Shown: positions 1 to 11,039, counted from the stretch's first letter. The stretch is DNA of 64,000 nucleotides from Bretschneidera sinensis (GCA_023935145.1 CM043703.1:21625227-21689226), one strand, 5' to 3'. Made by a program: numbers and translations. Notes: generated by a model not told the origin, from the letters alone.

Positions 1-392
1 TTCCAGAAAAAATCAAGACGTATCTCCGACGGATTATTCCGCCTGGGATAATAATTTTCTAACAAAAATCAAGACGTATCACCGACGGATTATTCCGTCG
101 CGGATATTATTTTTCAAAAGAAAAAAAAATCATTTTTTTTACTATCACAGACGGAATAATCTGTCAGTGATATGATTTTTTTATTAAATTTCATTTCTCA
201 CTAATTGTTTTTGTTATTTCCCTGTGTATTACCTGTAGCAAAATGCATTTGTAATTACATAAGTGAAATCCTATTTCCTCGGCCAAAAGAGCCAAAACCC
301 CTTACATAATCTCCATCATCAAGTACAAATTAAATAGATAAAATACTATTTATCTCTAAAAAATATAATATTGATAAATAGAAAACAACAAA

Positions 393-3090
393 TCAGGAGT
401 CTGCCAAGTCGGTGCCATCATCGTCTCGGGTCTTGACATCATCCTCCGGAGCTACGGGAACCTATAGAAGAAAACAAAAGGCATAAGATATATATTCAAT
501 ACATATATGTATAAATTAATGAATACGAAAATTAATAGCAGTTAAAAGTTTTACACATGTACTATTTAATCCAAATCGGAACTAAAGATCCTAAACAGAT
601 TTCGTTTGTTCCTACAAGTCACATTCGACTCCACGGACATGCCGGTACCCCCGGTTCATTCATTACTCGACTATTTTACATTTTCACCATAAAAACCAGT
701 AAGTGTTGAACTTTATTAGACCAAAACACACTTTTGGAGAGTCTAGCAATCTGAAACAGATTCCGTTTGTTCGTACGAGTCATGTTTGACTCCACGGACG
801 TGCCGGTACCCCCGGTTCATCCATTACTCGATTATTTTACATTTCCACCCTAAAAACCACTATTTGTTGAACTTTATTAGACTAAAACACACACTTTTGG
901 AAGCCTAGTGATCCTAAACGGATTCTGTTTGTTCCCACGAGTCATGTTCGACCCCACCGACATGCCGGTACACTCGGTTCATCTATTACTTGACTATTTT
1001 ACATTTCCACCCTAAAAACCGGTAAATGTTGAACTTTGTTATACCAAAACACACACATTTGGAGAGCCTAGTGATCTGAAATAGATTCTGTTTGTTTATA
1101 CGAATCACGTTTGACTCCACGGACGTGCCAATATCCCTGGTTCATCCATTACTCGACTATTTTACATTTCCACCCTAAAAACCGCTAAGTGTTGAACTTT
1201 ATTAGACTAAAACACACAATTTTGGTGAGCTAGAGATATGAAACATTGAATTTCATTTAATTGAATTTAACTTATAGTGGGTGGTTCATGTGTCGTCACA
1301 AAATGTTGCATCATCTGTTGCATTTGCTGCTGCAGCACCACCTGCTGTAGTTGCTGCTCAAATTCTTGTCGCATTTCTAATTTTTACTATTGAAATTGGT
1401 TCTCCATGCTATCAACACGTGTCTGCAAGATCTCCCTTATTTTTCTTTCTTCTTCTAGTTCCTGCTGCACCGTTTTGCCATCATTTAACAGTGTAAAGCA
1501 TGATGCGTTGGATCTATTTGTGGAACTACTTCCCTAAGAATCACAACTAAACATTCGAGCACTAACCATCCCACCAAACCCGTAAAACCGTCCCTTCTTT
1601 ATCCCTCCAGATGCCTCAACCCACTCATGTTGAGCGATCTCAACATGGGATGATGCGTCAAATTCCTCACCAGTACTCTCCTGTATGAGTCTCCCACACA
1701 TTTCTTACCATACAAATTAATATAAACAATCAATAATCTTTTTTCTACCATACAATTTTAATAAGAAGAGTTATTTATCGAATGAGTAAAAACTATATTA
1801 TATACATACAACGGTCGTACATGACCTCTAATCAACATATTCATTCGTCACCGGGCTCTTGTGGGTCTTTTTAAATACCTCAACAAGATTAGTTGGTCTT
1901 CTCAATTCCTTGGACTGCACATTGGAATTTTTCAACAAAAATTAATTGAACACAATACATATAAATATCTCTCTTTATATATACATATATATATATATAA
2001 TTGCAGATAAATAAAAAAAATAATATACCAATGACTCAGCATGAGCATCCATACTAATCGACCCTCCAATATGGTGGACATGCGAATCATATCCTGACCG
2101 CCTGTTCTGAGATGCTGACTTCGAGTGTTTAGTCCAAACATCTGATTCCCACAACTTCACCAAACTGTCAGTATAGCAGATCCCAATAATTTTGTCATGG
2201 ACCTCTCTAGCATATGGTATCTCCTCTAGAGTCACAAATGTATAACATCATTGCAAACCAAGCAAATGATAAATGCAAAAAATTATTAATATATAGCACA
2301 TACATATAATTAATATACAACAGATCGTGTGAACAGAAAACAAAGATGAGGGAAAAGGTAATACCAAAAATTGGTCCCAAATAGATTCTCAGGCATCTGT
2401 ACTGTAATCGGAATATTTTTTCCATCGGCCACGCATATGCTTCTTAATTTGGACTTTCCATTGGCCATGTATATGCTTCTTAATTTGGACAGTAATATTG
2501 GATGAGACATTTTTGCATCGTCAGAATTTACTACATTCATATCAATAATTTTATTAATCAATCTATGCTATAGCTACTATATTAAATAAATTGACTGAGA
2601 TAATTTGTTGTAATCAAATATACAACACCTGTCACTTATAACTGTGAGCATTATCTTCTGTGCAGGAAGAGGCTTCTCTTTATTGGGGCTTCTCCCACTA
2701 GGTCTCGCTGGAGGAGCCATAGAACACCCCTCTACCCTTGTATATGAGAATGTATGTTGACATATTATATAACACACAATTTAACAAGTAAATTAGTAGA
2801 ATAAAAAATAATATAATTAAAAGTAATTGTGAAGTTAACTTTTTGTTACCAGTTGAGGAGCAACCTGCCTCCCCAGTGGCAATGGGAGGAGTGCTTTCAG
2901 GAAGATCCCTCCCCACGGATGCTCCCCTCCCCATTGATGCTCTACGCCTACCCTTACCTCTCGATATGTTGTTTTCCAAAAACATAAGAAATATGAATTG
3001 TTTAAAACTAGCAAGCATAATCACAAGAAAAAATTTATATAAAGTATAAAACAATTTAATCATACAACTCATATAATTCTCAACATTCAT
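393..3090 (-). pseudogene. Transposase_24 (Ptta/En/Spm)-type CACTA protein, multi-exon, broken
   Basis: This is the accessory CACTA transposase family (DNA-binding TNPA/Ptta type). In order on the minus strand: a basic, Gly/Arg/Ser-rich first exon ending near 2850; an exon near 2640-2740; one at about 2370-2560; one at about 2030-2235 with the family signature WESDVWTKHSKSAS, then NRR and HHIGGSIS; one near 1810-1920 (RRPTNLVEVFKKTH, then VDxR); and a glutamine-rich coiled coil at 1281-1690 (QQELEEERKIREILQ). A short last exon at 393-461 ends VKTRDDDGTDLADS-stop. Premature stops include two adjacent ones in the coiled coil and one just after the TH motif. A 33-bp unit is duplicated inside the exon near 2430-2500. 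The family call rests on the KS.K.S.NR...H.GGS motif and is firm. Exon edges are approximate. Confidence 0.75.
571..1230. repeat. 162-bp tandem repeat, four copies
   Basis: The marker GCCGGTAC or its degenerate forms begins at 641, 802, 964 and 1127, giving periods of 161, 162 and 163 bp. Each unit also carries a CTGTTTGTTC-like stretch, TTGACTCCACGGAC, TACTCGACTATTTTACATTT and TAAGTGTTGAACTTTATTAG. The array lies between the coiled-coil exon and the last exon of the Transposase_24 gene, so it sits in an intron or in a decayed gap of that gene. Confidence 0.85.
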
Positions 3091-3100
3091 AAATAAAAGT

Positions 3101-4170
3101 GATCATACCATTCTTTAATCGACATCCTAGTACTAGAGTTGTTATCTTCGTTTTCTTCTCCCTCTCATCATCATCATCATCGTCGTTGTCATCAATTTAA
3201 ATCACATTAAAACATGAATAATATAAATAGTGATAATAATAATAGTAGTAGTAGCAATGGTAATATAAATAATATTAATCAAAATAATAATATTTAACAG
3301 TAATAATAATTAAAGTTTCGTTAACGGATGCTCTAAGAACACTTGTTAACAAGTAACAAATGCCCAGGTAAATATATTACAATTTTAAAATTGCATTTAA
3401 GTTTCAATGTCATTCCATTTATACCTTTGATTCATCAGTGTGCACAAAAATTATATAGATGAATATGTCTCTAAATTTAAATCAAATTTTACATTAATTA
3501 TCACATATTTACTCTATTTAATATTTCTTAATAATTTCTTCTAGGACATCCATTAAACGGACCTATAATAATTATTATTTTTTATCGAGAACACAAATAA
3601 ATGATTGGTGGTGTAGTTTAAGGACACCCCATACAATTATCTCCAAATTTTTCTAAATTTTCACAACTAAATTGACCAACTTCAATGTAACAGAGACTCT
3701 GCTCTTGCCTTTCAATATTAATATAGAATCTTCTTTTTAATGGATTAGGCATTAGCACAAAGTGATGGTATTTTCTTCCAACCTAAAATCTAGAACTTTA
3801 GAAATGCCAAATTCTTTCCCAACCTTTCCAGAAGGTCCTTTGATCTTGGTCTAACCATGAAATTAAATGGCTTAGACTCTCAGACCAATTTCTTGTCTGG
3901 TAAACCAATTTATGTGCTCTAATTAAGACATTATATCGAGGTACCTTGCTAATTACGGAGCTAGATCCCAAAAGTAATTAGCCAGCTGTGGCCACTACCT
4001 AGTCAAATTGCAGGAATAGAGAACATTCTTAAGGAATCTAAGCAAATTTGCCATGTAACTTTCATTTGTCTAATTTTTCAACACATGCTTTTATTTTTGG
4101 TCCTTTCTAAACTGATTGAAAATTGGAGCCTTTGATAATGAAATTAATTATGTTAAGAAAACAGTCTCTT
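3101..4170. other. AT-rich intergenic stretch with short microsatellites
   Basis: I find no supported gene. An (ATC)n run is at about 3166-3195, and ATA/AGT trinucleotide runs lie at about 3230-3260. The remainder is AT-rich without a recognisable element. Confidence 0.6.
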
Positions 4171-4378
4171 TGGAGAAATTCTTATCAACATCCAGTGTAC
4201 AATTTTTAAACCTGATGAAAACTTCAATGGTAATTATCAGGTAATTTCACTGGTAACTGCCGTACATACAACCACTATTCATGTTACCAATGAAATTACC
4301 TAACAATTACCAATAATGTTTTCACCTAATGCAAAAATTGTGTTTTGAATTGGATGTGGATAAGAATTTTTCATCTCC
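4171..4378. repeat. Long imperfect inverted repeat (foldback, MITE or hairpin-RNA candidate)
   Basis: The left arm (4171-4257) and right arm (4283-4378) are imperfect reverse complements around a 25-nt loop. The inner arms pair best: GGTAATTTCACTGGTAAC on the left against GTTACCAATGAAATTACC on the right. Pairing continues outward through GAAATTCTTATC.ACATCC and its partner. It could be a foldback MITE or a precursor-like hairpin. No target duplication was identified and no coding potential is seen. Confidence 0.7.
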
Positions 4379-4714
4379 TTGACAATCTATTTTTTGGACC
4401 ACATGATACACACTTTAATCTGTTAAGACTTCAAAGAAAATTCCGTAAAGTTTAGATAGGTAGAGAGGAAAAATGAAAGAAAAGAAGAGAAAGTAAAAAG
4501 AAGAAAACCAAAAAAAGAAAGAAATGATAGATGTTTTTCAGTTTTGTTTTGCGAAGATGATCGAAAAATAAGAGTAAAGACAAAAAGGTAATGGTACCCT
4601 CTAAAACTGGAGGATTTCATTCTATATATCATCGCCGGATGAGAATTTTCTCTCATCTTGTGAACATAACACTTATATATGTGAGAAGAAACTGTTGAAG
4701 CACAAAATTAGGGG

Positions 4715-5079
4715 GAAAAACAGTGTTTATTTTCATGTTCTTTGGGTTCCCAAATACTCAGCATGCAGAGAATTAATATTTTTTTCGAAAGTTGCAGATA
4801 ATTAATCTTTGATTTTTAGCAAATTTTAATGTTGTATCCAAATAGATTACCATGAAAATCAGCTGTGATCAAGGTTCCATTAGTTCCATCTCAAAGAATA
4901 AAAAATAGATATATATTATTAGAGTATCAAAAACTTAGTATTAGTATTTTACAGTCACAAAAATTTCACTAATAATGGTATACAATCTTATTAATTTAAC
5001 TAAAAGCATATTATGTATCAAATGATTCTTTATTTTATATACATATAACAAAGTATTCATAGAATCCCTGAAGCCTTGA
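4715..5079. repeat. Dispersed duplicate (copy 1 of the 11664-12077 repeat)
   Basis: From AAAAACAGTGTTTATTTTC to GAATCCCTGAAGCCTTG the sequence matches 11664-12077 in the same orientation with few substitutions. In copy 2 it ends just past the stop codon of the cysteine-rich peptide gene. The main length difference is a long (TA)n tract present only in copy 2. Confidence 0.85.
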
Positions 5080-5347
5080 CATACTCTAAACCAAGATCTT
5101 CCTGTAGGGCACGAGCTTCACACAAACCCACTACTCAACTGGGAGAAGAGACCATGAATATTAGGGTCAAAGAAATGAAATTTCTTTGTGAAGGAATATA
5201 CAGGTGCAACAAGCAATTGTGGACTGAACTAGTGCTTCATTATCTGTGGAATTGTTGTGGTACTTTCTTACAAGTGTCACAAACTACGTTGAAGAAGGTG
5301 GTTTGCATGATTGATTTAACTGAGGTGGGTTTCCATAGCTTTTGGGG

Positions 5348-5504
5348 AGATATGGGCTTAGTTAGTTTAGTCCCACATTGGTTTTATATAGCTTTGCCTC
5401 TCCTATTGGCTTGTATAAATAGGATAGCTCCCTTATAAGTAAATCATACAATTCAATACAATTCTCCTCTTTGTATTGTCTCACTTCATCTCTTAAATCC
5501 AACA
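5348..5504 (+). repeat. 5' LTR of the first copia element, 5'-truncated
   Basis: It matches 6876-7042 closely, from GGGCTTAGTTAGTTTAG to the terminal AACA. It includes CTTGTATAAATAGGATAG, a TATA-like core. The start seen in the 3' LTR (TGTTAATGTATTAT) is absent here. Confidence 0.85.
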
Positions 5505-5516
5505 TGGTATGAGAGC
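5505..5516 (+). other. Primer binding site (initiator tRNA-Met type)
   Basis: TGGTATGAGAGC lies immediately downstream of the 5' LTR. It differs by one base from the common copia site TGGTATCAGAGC. Confidence 0.85.
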
Positions 5517-5829
5517 CATAATGGTTCTCAGTATATTAAGAGTTGAGTATGCTCTGTGATTGCCACTATTAGTGGATCCTTCACATCAGAAAAACTTATA
5601 GTACATCATTTTCATACCTGTCAGGTCATCACTATAGTCGGAGTCTCATTCTCCATCGATGTCGTCTCCGTCGCTCCTGTTTCAGACACGCTACTGCCAT
5701 GTCAACCCTAAAAGCCACGTCACTGCCGCATCGGCGCCACGTCAGCGCCAAATCACCCGTTGACCTCCACATCATCAATTGATCGCCACGTCACCGGTTT
5801 CTTGGAGGTTTACCTTCCTCTTTACGCCT

Positions 5830-6866
5830 ATGGCTCGGGTTATTACTACTGTTCTGGATGAATCTAATTATGTAATGTGGGACTAAACTAACTAAGCCCA
5901 TATAATACATTAACATGTCGGTGGGGTCTCCGTGGAGATGATCTACATGGTATTTCTGAACTCAAAAAGTTTCTCAGTGGCCAATTCGAGATGAAAGATC
6001 TTGGCGTACTCACCTATTTTCTTGGCCTCGAAGTCATTTAATTCTGATGGATTTTTTCTCTCTCAGGCCAAATATGCCTCGGATCTCCTTTCCAAGGTTG
6101 GGATCACTGACTCAATCACTGGCACTACTCCTCTCGAGCCAAACGTCAGACTTACCCCACTCGATGCTTCACCTCTTCAGGATGCCACTCTATATCGCCA
6201 ACTGGTTGGAAGTCTTGTATATCTTACTGTCACTCACCCTGACATCGCCTATGCCGTTCATCAGGTCAGCCAGTTCTTGTCCGCTTCTTGGACCACCCAT
6301 TACTCGGCTGTTCTTCGCATTCCTTGGAATGTCAAGGGTACTTTATTTCAAAGGCTTCATTTCTCAACACAGTCTGCCCCCGTCTTACAAGCCTATTCTG
6401 ATGCCGATTGGGCCGGAGACCCCACCGACAGACGTTCAATCACTGGTTACTGTTTTTTTTTAGGAAATTCTCTCATTTCCTGGCATAGTAAGAAACAAAA
6501 TGTGGTTGCTCGCTCCAGTACTGAAGCTGAATATCGTGCCATGGCTGATGCAACTCAAGAACTTCTCTGGCTTCGATGGCTACTCGCTGACATGGGTATC
6601 TCTTCTCCTGCTACCACTATCTTACACTGTGACAATAGGAGTGCTATTCAGATCGCTCACAAATGACGTCTTCCACGAGCATACAAAACACATCGAGAAT
6701 GATTGCCACTTCATCTATGATCACATTCTCTAGAATACGGTTCGTTTACAATCCGTTAGCTCAGCCGATCAAACAGCTGACATTTTCACTAAGGCTCATC
6801 CACCCGGACACTTTCACTCTCTGGTTTCCAAAATCAAGTTCACCTCCTACTTACTGCCTTTAGTTT
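5830..6866 (+). pseudogene. Copia gag start fused to the end of pol (RT tail and RNase H), broken
   Basis: An ATG at 5830 opens a short gag start (MARVITTVLDESNYVMW), which runs into an inverted LTR piece at 5874-5915. Pol then resumes in the reverse-transcriptase tail (GQFEMKDLGVLTYFLGLEV) and frameshifts near 6040. It goes on through the connection segment (SLVYLTVTHPDIAYAV) into RNase H: YSDADWAGDPTDRRSITGY, then ARSSTEAEYRAMADA and HCDNRSAIQIAH. Another frameshift near 6662 moves HTKHIE into a different frame. The YVDD core of the polymerase is deleted, so this copy cannot encode active RT. Confidence 0.9.
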
Positions 6867-6875
6867 GAGGGGGGA

Positions 6876-7042
6876 TGTTAATGTATTATCAGGGCTCAGT
6901 TAGTTTAGTCCCACATTGGTTTTGTATAGCTTTGCCTCTTCTATTGGCTTGTATAAATAGGATAGCTCCCTTGTAAGTAAATCACACCATTCACTACAAT
7001 TCTCCTCTTTGTATTGTCTCACTACCTCTCTTAAATTCAACA
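6876..7042 (+). repeat. 3' LTR of the first copia element
   Basis: It begins TGTTAATG directly after the polypurine tract at 6866-6875 and ends CAACA. It is near-identical to 5348-5504 over the shared part. Its end lies about 300 bp upstream of the TATA box of the lipid-transfer gene. Confidence 0.88.
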
Positions 7043-7343
7043 CAGGGCACTTCAAGAACATGGCAAGATGGATGATTTTGTATATTTCAACATTGTTCAG
7101 TTCTATGCTGTCAGCTTCTCATGAAAAAACTCTTCTTTGCCTCTTCAAGGATAAAGAATTAGTGGAATGGTAGCAAAGACTTTAGCAAGTACTAGCCGCC
7201 TTTGGCTTAAACTTGCCAGGTAGCCCGGAATCCATTTTGGAGGAGTAGGTGATGCCATAAACAAATTAACTTTTTCTCTAGTGCTGCCTCCACTACAACT
7301 TGTGGGTTTCATGTGCAGGAATCTTTTGAGCTGCTTGTTTCAG

Positions 7344-7350
7344 TATAAAT
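7344..7350 (+). promoter_or_regulatory. TATA box of the DIR1-like gene
   Basis: TATAAAT lies 48-60 bp upstream of the two candidate ATG codons (7392, 7404), a normal distance for a plant promoter with a short leader. Confidence 0.5.
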
Positions 7351-7403
7351 TGCACAAGTTCAGAAGTGGGTTTGTGCATTGCTTTGAAGAAATGGAAGTT
7401 CGA

Positions 7404-7916
7404 ATGAAGTATGTTTGCTTTCTAGTGTTTATTCTTATTTGGGCATTGCTGGGTTGAACGGAGTTGATGGAGTCGGTGAATGTGGGAAATCTTCCCCTGA
7501 CAGAGAAGCGTGGAAGCTCATTCCTTGTGCGGTGGCAGCACAAGATGAGAATGCTCAAGTTTCTGACGGTTGCTGCACTCAGGTGAAGAAAATAGGCCAG
7601 AACCCACGCTGCTTTTGTGCTATTATGATGTCTAATACAGTTAAGAACTCCGGAGTCAAGCCAGAAGTTGCAGTGACCATTCCGAATCGTTGCAACATTG
7701 CTGATCGTCCTGGGGGTTACAAATGCGGAGGTATGTTCTTACATTTGTTATGCTTATTATCCATTCTTTATTCTGCTTTTATTTAGTGCTCCCTAAAATT
7801 ATATTTTCCTTTTTCGCTATTTCACTTGCATCTCTTTAAAAAGCAATTCCTGTCCCGCAGCTTATACATTGCCTCGAAAAGTGGAGACCGATGACCATGG
7901 CGCCTCTAGTTGTTAA
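7404..7916 (+). CDS. DIR1-like non-specific lipid-transfer protein, two exons, frameshift in signal peptide
   Basis: The product is a small secreted plant lipid-transfer protein of the DIR1 type. These bind lipids extracellularly or in the symplast, and DIR1 itself takes part in systemic acquired resistance. Exon 1 ends at 7730, intron 7731-7860 has GT-AG ends, and exon 2 runs 7861-7916. The mature part shows the eight-cysteine pattern: GECGKSSPDREAW, IPC, DGCC, NPRCFC, NRC, YKC, then AYTLPRKVETDD and a stop at 7914. The signal peptide (MKYVCFLVFILIWALLG, also possible from the ATG at 7392) is in a different frame: it hits TGA at 7455, and the mature part continues one base out of phase. Either the gene is freshly broken or one base is missing from the assembly. 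The family call is firm; functionality is unclear. Confidence 0.82.
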
Positions 7917-8943
7917 GTACTTAATATTAGCAGTATCAGGGTGCTGCATCTTGCATAACTGTAGCTGGTTTGTCTGATGTTTAAGTTCAAGTGTCATGCA
8001 TAAATAATGATGTTTTGCCTTTGGATAATGTTGTGCTGCTTCTTGTTGCTCACTACCTTTTTCCTCTGCAATCAAATAGTTTGCAGAATGATGTTGTGAT
8101 GTTGGTGGCAGAAATGGACTTAGAAGAACATAATAACCAAAACCGTGGAACTCAAATGATTGCATTATGGCATAGATCATAAATTGAGCACTGATTCTCT
8201 GATAACAAGAGAGTGGTGATTATGTACTTCACTGAATAAAAGATGGGCTGACTACCATGGACATCATTTTGTTAGTAATATGCTTCCAATTGCTTAAGGG
8301 ATGGCTCTGATTGAATCATTAAATTATTACATTGGCTGTGATAATGGCGATATAGTTCTCATTTCCATTTGTGAACCCAGGCCACAAGATCCAATCCAAG
8401 TTTTAGTGGAAATTTTTTGGGAGAAGAGTCCAGTATTCAATTACATTAGAATTTTGGTTAATTTTACGCAGAAAGGAACTTAGAATACAGGATTCTGCAC
8501 AGAGTATTTTGAAGTCCCTTGCGCACATATCAGCTCATACATAAAATACAGGATTCTGCATAGAGTATTTTGGTTAATGTTCCCACAAGTCCTATAGCTA
8601 TATTATGCTCTACTTGTTCTATTACATACTACCATCGTATTTAAATCCGTAGCCTGAAAATTGATCATAGTATCACCATTCCTGCAAGATAGTCAAGAAA
8701 AACACCAATTTCAGTCACCTGAATCTGAAAGACAAATTATAAACAGAATGAGATCCGTAAACCAGATCCTTAGGTTTAAAATTTAAATACCTTTGTATCT
8801 CCTAAATGGTGAATTAGGATGATTATGCAGGGGTCAATGAGTTAGTAATAAAGCGAACCTCTGCATGATTAAAAACCGTATGATCAGTATGTTAAATCTG
8901 TCAAACCATTGGCAAGTAAGACAATACTACTTCTACTGTTAGT
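7917..8943. other. Gene-poor spacer between two convergent genes
   Basis: No supported coding sequence. The proximal part probably holds the 3' UTR of the lipid-transfer gene, and the distal part that of the gene at 8944-10604. A 25-bp direct repeat containing GGATTCTGCA.AGAGTATTTT occurs at about 8487 and 8548. Confidence 0.5.
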
Positions 8944-9531
8944 CTACAAATCTACAGCCACCATACCCTTCCACCAATTTCCTCCCGAAGTGCTATTAGA
9001 ATTGCTTCCATTTGAATCATCCTCACCTCCATCTTTCTTGAACTTGTTAGATTCAGTTGCCCTGGTTCTTGGAGAATAGTTCTCTTGGCCTCCATAATAG
9101 ATTGATGAGCTAAAATTACAAGGCTCTACTGTTCCACTCTGGTAGATAGAGCTACTGCTTTCACCTTTCCTGCTGCCAGTAATATCATCTGAAATTAAAA
9201 GGATCCAGGTTATGTAAGTCATTCTCCTTTGACAATCAAGCAAATCAATTAATTATATATCAAATTAATAAAACCAACAAATTGAGATTATGTGCTAAAA
9301 GACCCTCTAAGTCCTAAACATTCACCAAATTAACCTCATAGATTTGCTTTATGATTAAAGGGGCCACAAAGTTAAAAATAAAAAAAAAAAAGAGTAGAAA
9401 AACTATATTTGATGCCATTCCTATATCTTATACATACAATATTCGCTACTCCTTTTTTGGATAGACAATATTTGCTCCCTAGGTACCAGTAAAATAGATA
9501 CCATTAACTAATAGTAAATCAAACATAAACT

Positions 9532-9565
<34 letters not shown>

Positions 9566-10604
9566 GCCGTTTAGGTATTGATTTAAGCAATATGTAAACT
9601 GTTTTTATATATATAAATGATTTTTAGGTATTGATTTAAGCAACATCAACAAACCTGGAGTTCCATATTTGTGGTTCCCAGCTTGACAAGCAAAATCCTG
9701 CTTTCTCACCATCACCTAATTAAGATAACATAAAAAGAGACTAACAACTCAGAATTTTCTCTTATTAATTAGTTGTAATAAGCATCACATAAATTAAGTA
9801 GATAGATTATGTTTAAAATATTTATCGTGCAAATAATTAAAACAAAAAAAGTGTATATATATATACAGATCACTTGTTGTGTGTATTTTATTATTGCAAG
9901 CTTGAGCTCGGATTAATGATGAGATCGCACGCGAACATGAGTTCGATGAGCCTGAATGAGAACTAATATAACTCGATCAAAAACTTAAATTTAAGAATTT
10001 TAAATTCAAATCATGTATATAAATCACATTTTTTATGATAATAGATAATTAACATGTAGATATCATAACAAAATAAAAATATATTAATATTACAGGGAAA
10101 CTAAATTGGTTTGAGATTAAAGAATTAACTCATGAGTTTGAGTTTGAAAAAACTATTTCCAGTAAAGATCCATTATAGACTAACCAAACGCACTAACAAG
10201 AAGGGCTTTTCTAATTCTTTCTTTTTATTCATTTTTTTTAGTGATTTCTTTATTGTAACAACAAACTTTTTTTTTTTTTTTTGAAAAGAGTAGCAAAAGT
10301 ATTTTAAAATATCAAAAATAGAAAAGTAGGAAAATAAAATAAAAAAGAAAAGAACCAAAGAAAGCAAAACGAAGTTCTCTAAGAGATAACACAAAAATTA
10401 ATTAACCATATTTAGTATATACGCATAGTTATTGTAACTAGGATAGGACATACCGTTGATGGGGGCGGGAAAATGACATTAAATATCCCAGTGGTGGACG
10501 ATGAAGAAGAAAACTCCTTTGGACCAAAAAGATGATCAAAAGAAACAGAAGATGATGCTGATGAAGAAGAGGAAGAAGAAGCACCCACTTGCTTTTTATT
10601 CCAT
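8944..10604 (-). CDS. Plant serine-rich protein of the SIS (salt-induced serine-rich) type, three exons, frameshift at the start
   Basis: Exons on the minus strand: 10454-10604, 9655-9715 and 8944-9188, all with GT-AG introns. The N-terminus is serine-rich (VGASSSSSSSASSSVSFDHL), followed by FGPKEFSSSSSTTGIF and FPPPST. The middle exon reads MVRKQDFACQAGNHKYGTP. The C-terminus carries the hallmark SSSIYYGGQENYSPRT, then FKKDGGEDD and GGNWWKG. From memory this is a plant family of unknown biochemistry that includes an Arabidopsis salt-induced serine-rich protein. The exons sum to 457 nt, one more than a multiple of three. The ATG at 10604 runs into TAA two codons on, whereas the family-like reading is one base out of phase, so a single extra base near 10598 is suspected. 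The family is clear, the name less so. Confidence 0.75.
9537..9562. repeat. (TA)n microsatellite in intron 2 of the serine-rich gene
   Basis: An uninterrupted TA run lies between the exons at 9188 and 9655. Confidence 0.9.
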
Positions 10605-10784
10605 CCTGCTAATTAAGTAGGATTGTTATCAATCACTTCAGTACTTAAGACTTAAGACTTTCTTTTTCAACTAACGAACAAAACTACTCTTTGGTAGAAG
10701 TATATATCAGTACTTAATGAGCAACGACCACACCGACCCCTCAAAAAGAAACAACGTATCCAACAGCCAAAAAAACAAAAAAAA

Positions 10785-10786
<2 letters not shown>

Positions 10787-10823
<37 letters not shown>
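10787..10823. repeat. Poly-A/T tract in the 5' leader of the serine-rich gene
   Basis: A run of A broken by a few C on the plus strand reads as T on the sense strand, between the start codon at 10604 and the TATA box near 10955. Reading frames across it consist of polyphenylalanine and are not genes. Confidence 0.85.
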
Positions 10824-10824
<1 letters not shown>

Positions 10825-10883
10825 AGTAGTGGATAAGATTGTAAAGAGACAAACAGACAGACAGATACGTAAGAAACAGAAAG

Positions 10884-10963
10884 AGCACGTGAAGTGAAGT
10901 GGTGATCAGGTTTGTATGTTGCAGAGGTGGAGATATTGTGCCAACGGTTTCTCCTATTTATAA
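10884..10963 (-). promoter_or_regulatory. TATA box and G-box region of the serine-rich gene
   Basis: On the minus strand TTATAAATA (10955-10963) lies about 350 bp upstream of the start codon. A G-box CACGTG is at 10884-10889, and an ABRE-like ACACGTAG core lies near 10988 further upstream. Such elements commonly give ABA or stress response in plants, which would fit the salt-induced family. The assignment is inferred from motifs only. Confidence 0.45.
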
Positions 10964-11039
10964 GCCCCAAAAAACAGTTCCCATGGGACACGTAGCCAGT
11001 CCCAACCCCTTTTCGCCATGTGTCCCATGCAATCTCTGA

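Larger units (their letters stand above)
1..3100. mobile_element. CACTA (En/Spm) transposon, left part, decayed
   Basis: Bases 1-180 hold imperfect repeats of a short unit containing CCGACGGATTATTCCG, the kind of subterminal repeat found inside CACTA ends. The same stretch recurs at 62414-62570, next to a recognisable CACTA terminus at 62065, in the same orientation. By comparison, the true end of this copy should lie a few hundred bases before the window. To the right follow the exons of a Transposase_24-type gene on the minus strand. The second large CACTA protein (TNP2-like) and the other terminus are not visible. The right edge near 3.1 kb is a guess, set where transposase-like coding ends. 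Confidence 0.7.
5348..7042 (+). mobile_element. Ty1/copia LTR retrotransposon, internally deleted and rearranged
   Basis: Two short LTRs flank a 1.4-kb interior. The 5' LTR (5348-5504) has lost its first bases. The 3' LTR (6876-7042) starts TGTTAATGTATTATC after the purine tract TTGAGGGGGGA. Right after the 5' LTR is TGGTATGAGAGC, one mismatch from the initiator-tRNA-Met binding site of copia elements. The interior has a gag start, then a 42-bp inverted piece of LTR, then the end of pol. Most of gag, protease, integrase and reverse transcriptase is missing. Confidence 0.9.

Noticed and set aside
571..1230. CRISPR array
   Set aside because: The 162-bp units are repeated throughout with no unique spacers, and this is plant nuclear DNA.
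1281..1496. Alanine-rich plus-strand frame
   Set aside because: It is the antisense of the glutamine-rich coiled coil of the Transposase_24 gene.
4423..4656. 77-codon minus-strand frame rich in Phe and Ser
   Set aside because: Low-complexity purine/pyrimidine sequence with no motif, promoter or homologue that I recognise.
5076..5438. 120-codon frame upstream of and into the first copia LTR
   Set aside because: Its end is LTR sequence and the rest shows no domain. It may be a fragment of something older, but nothing supports a gene.
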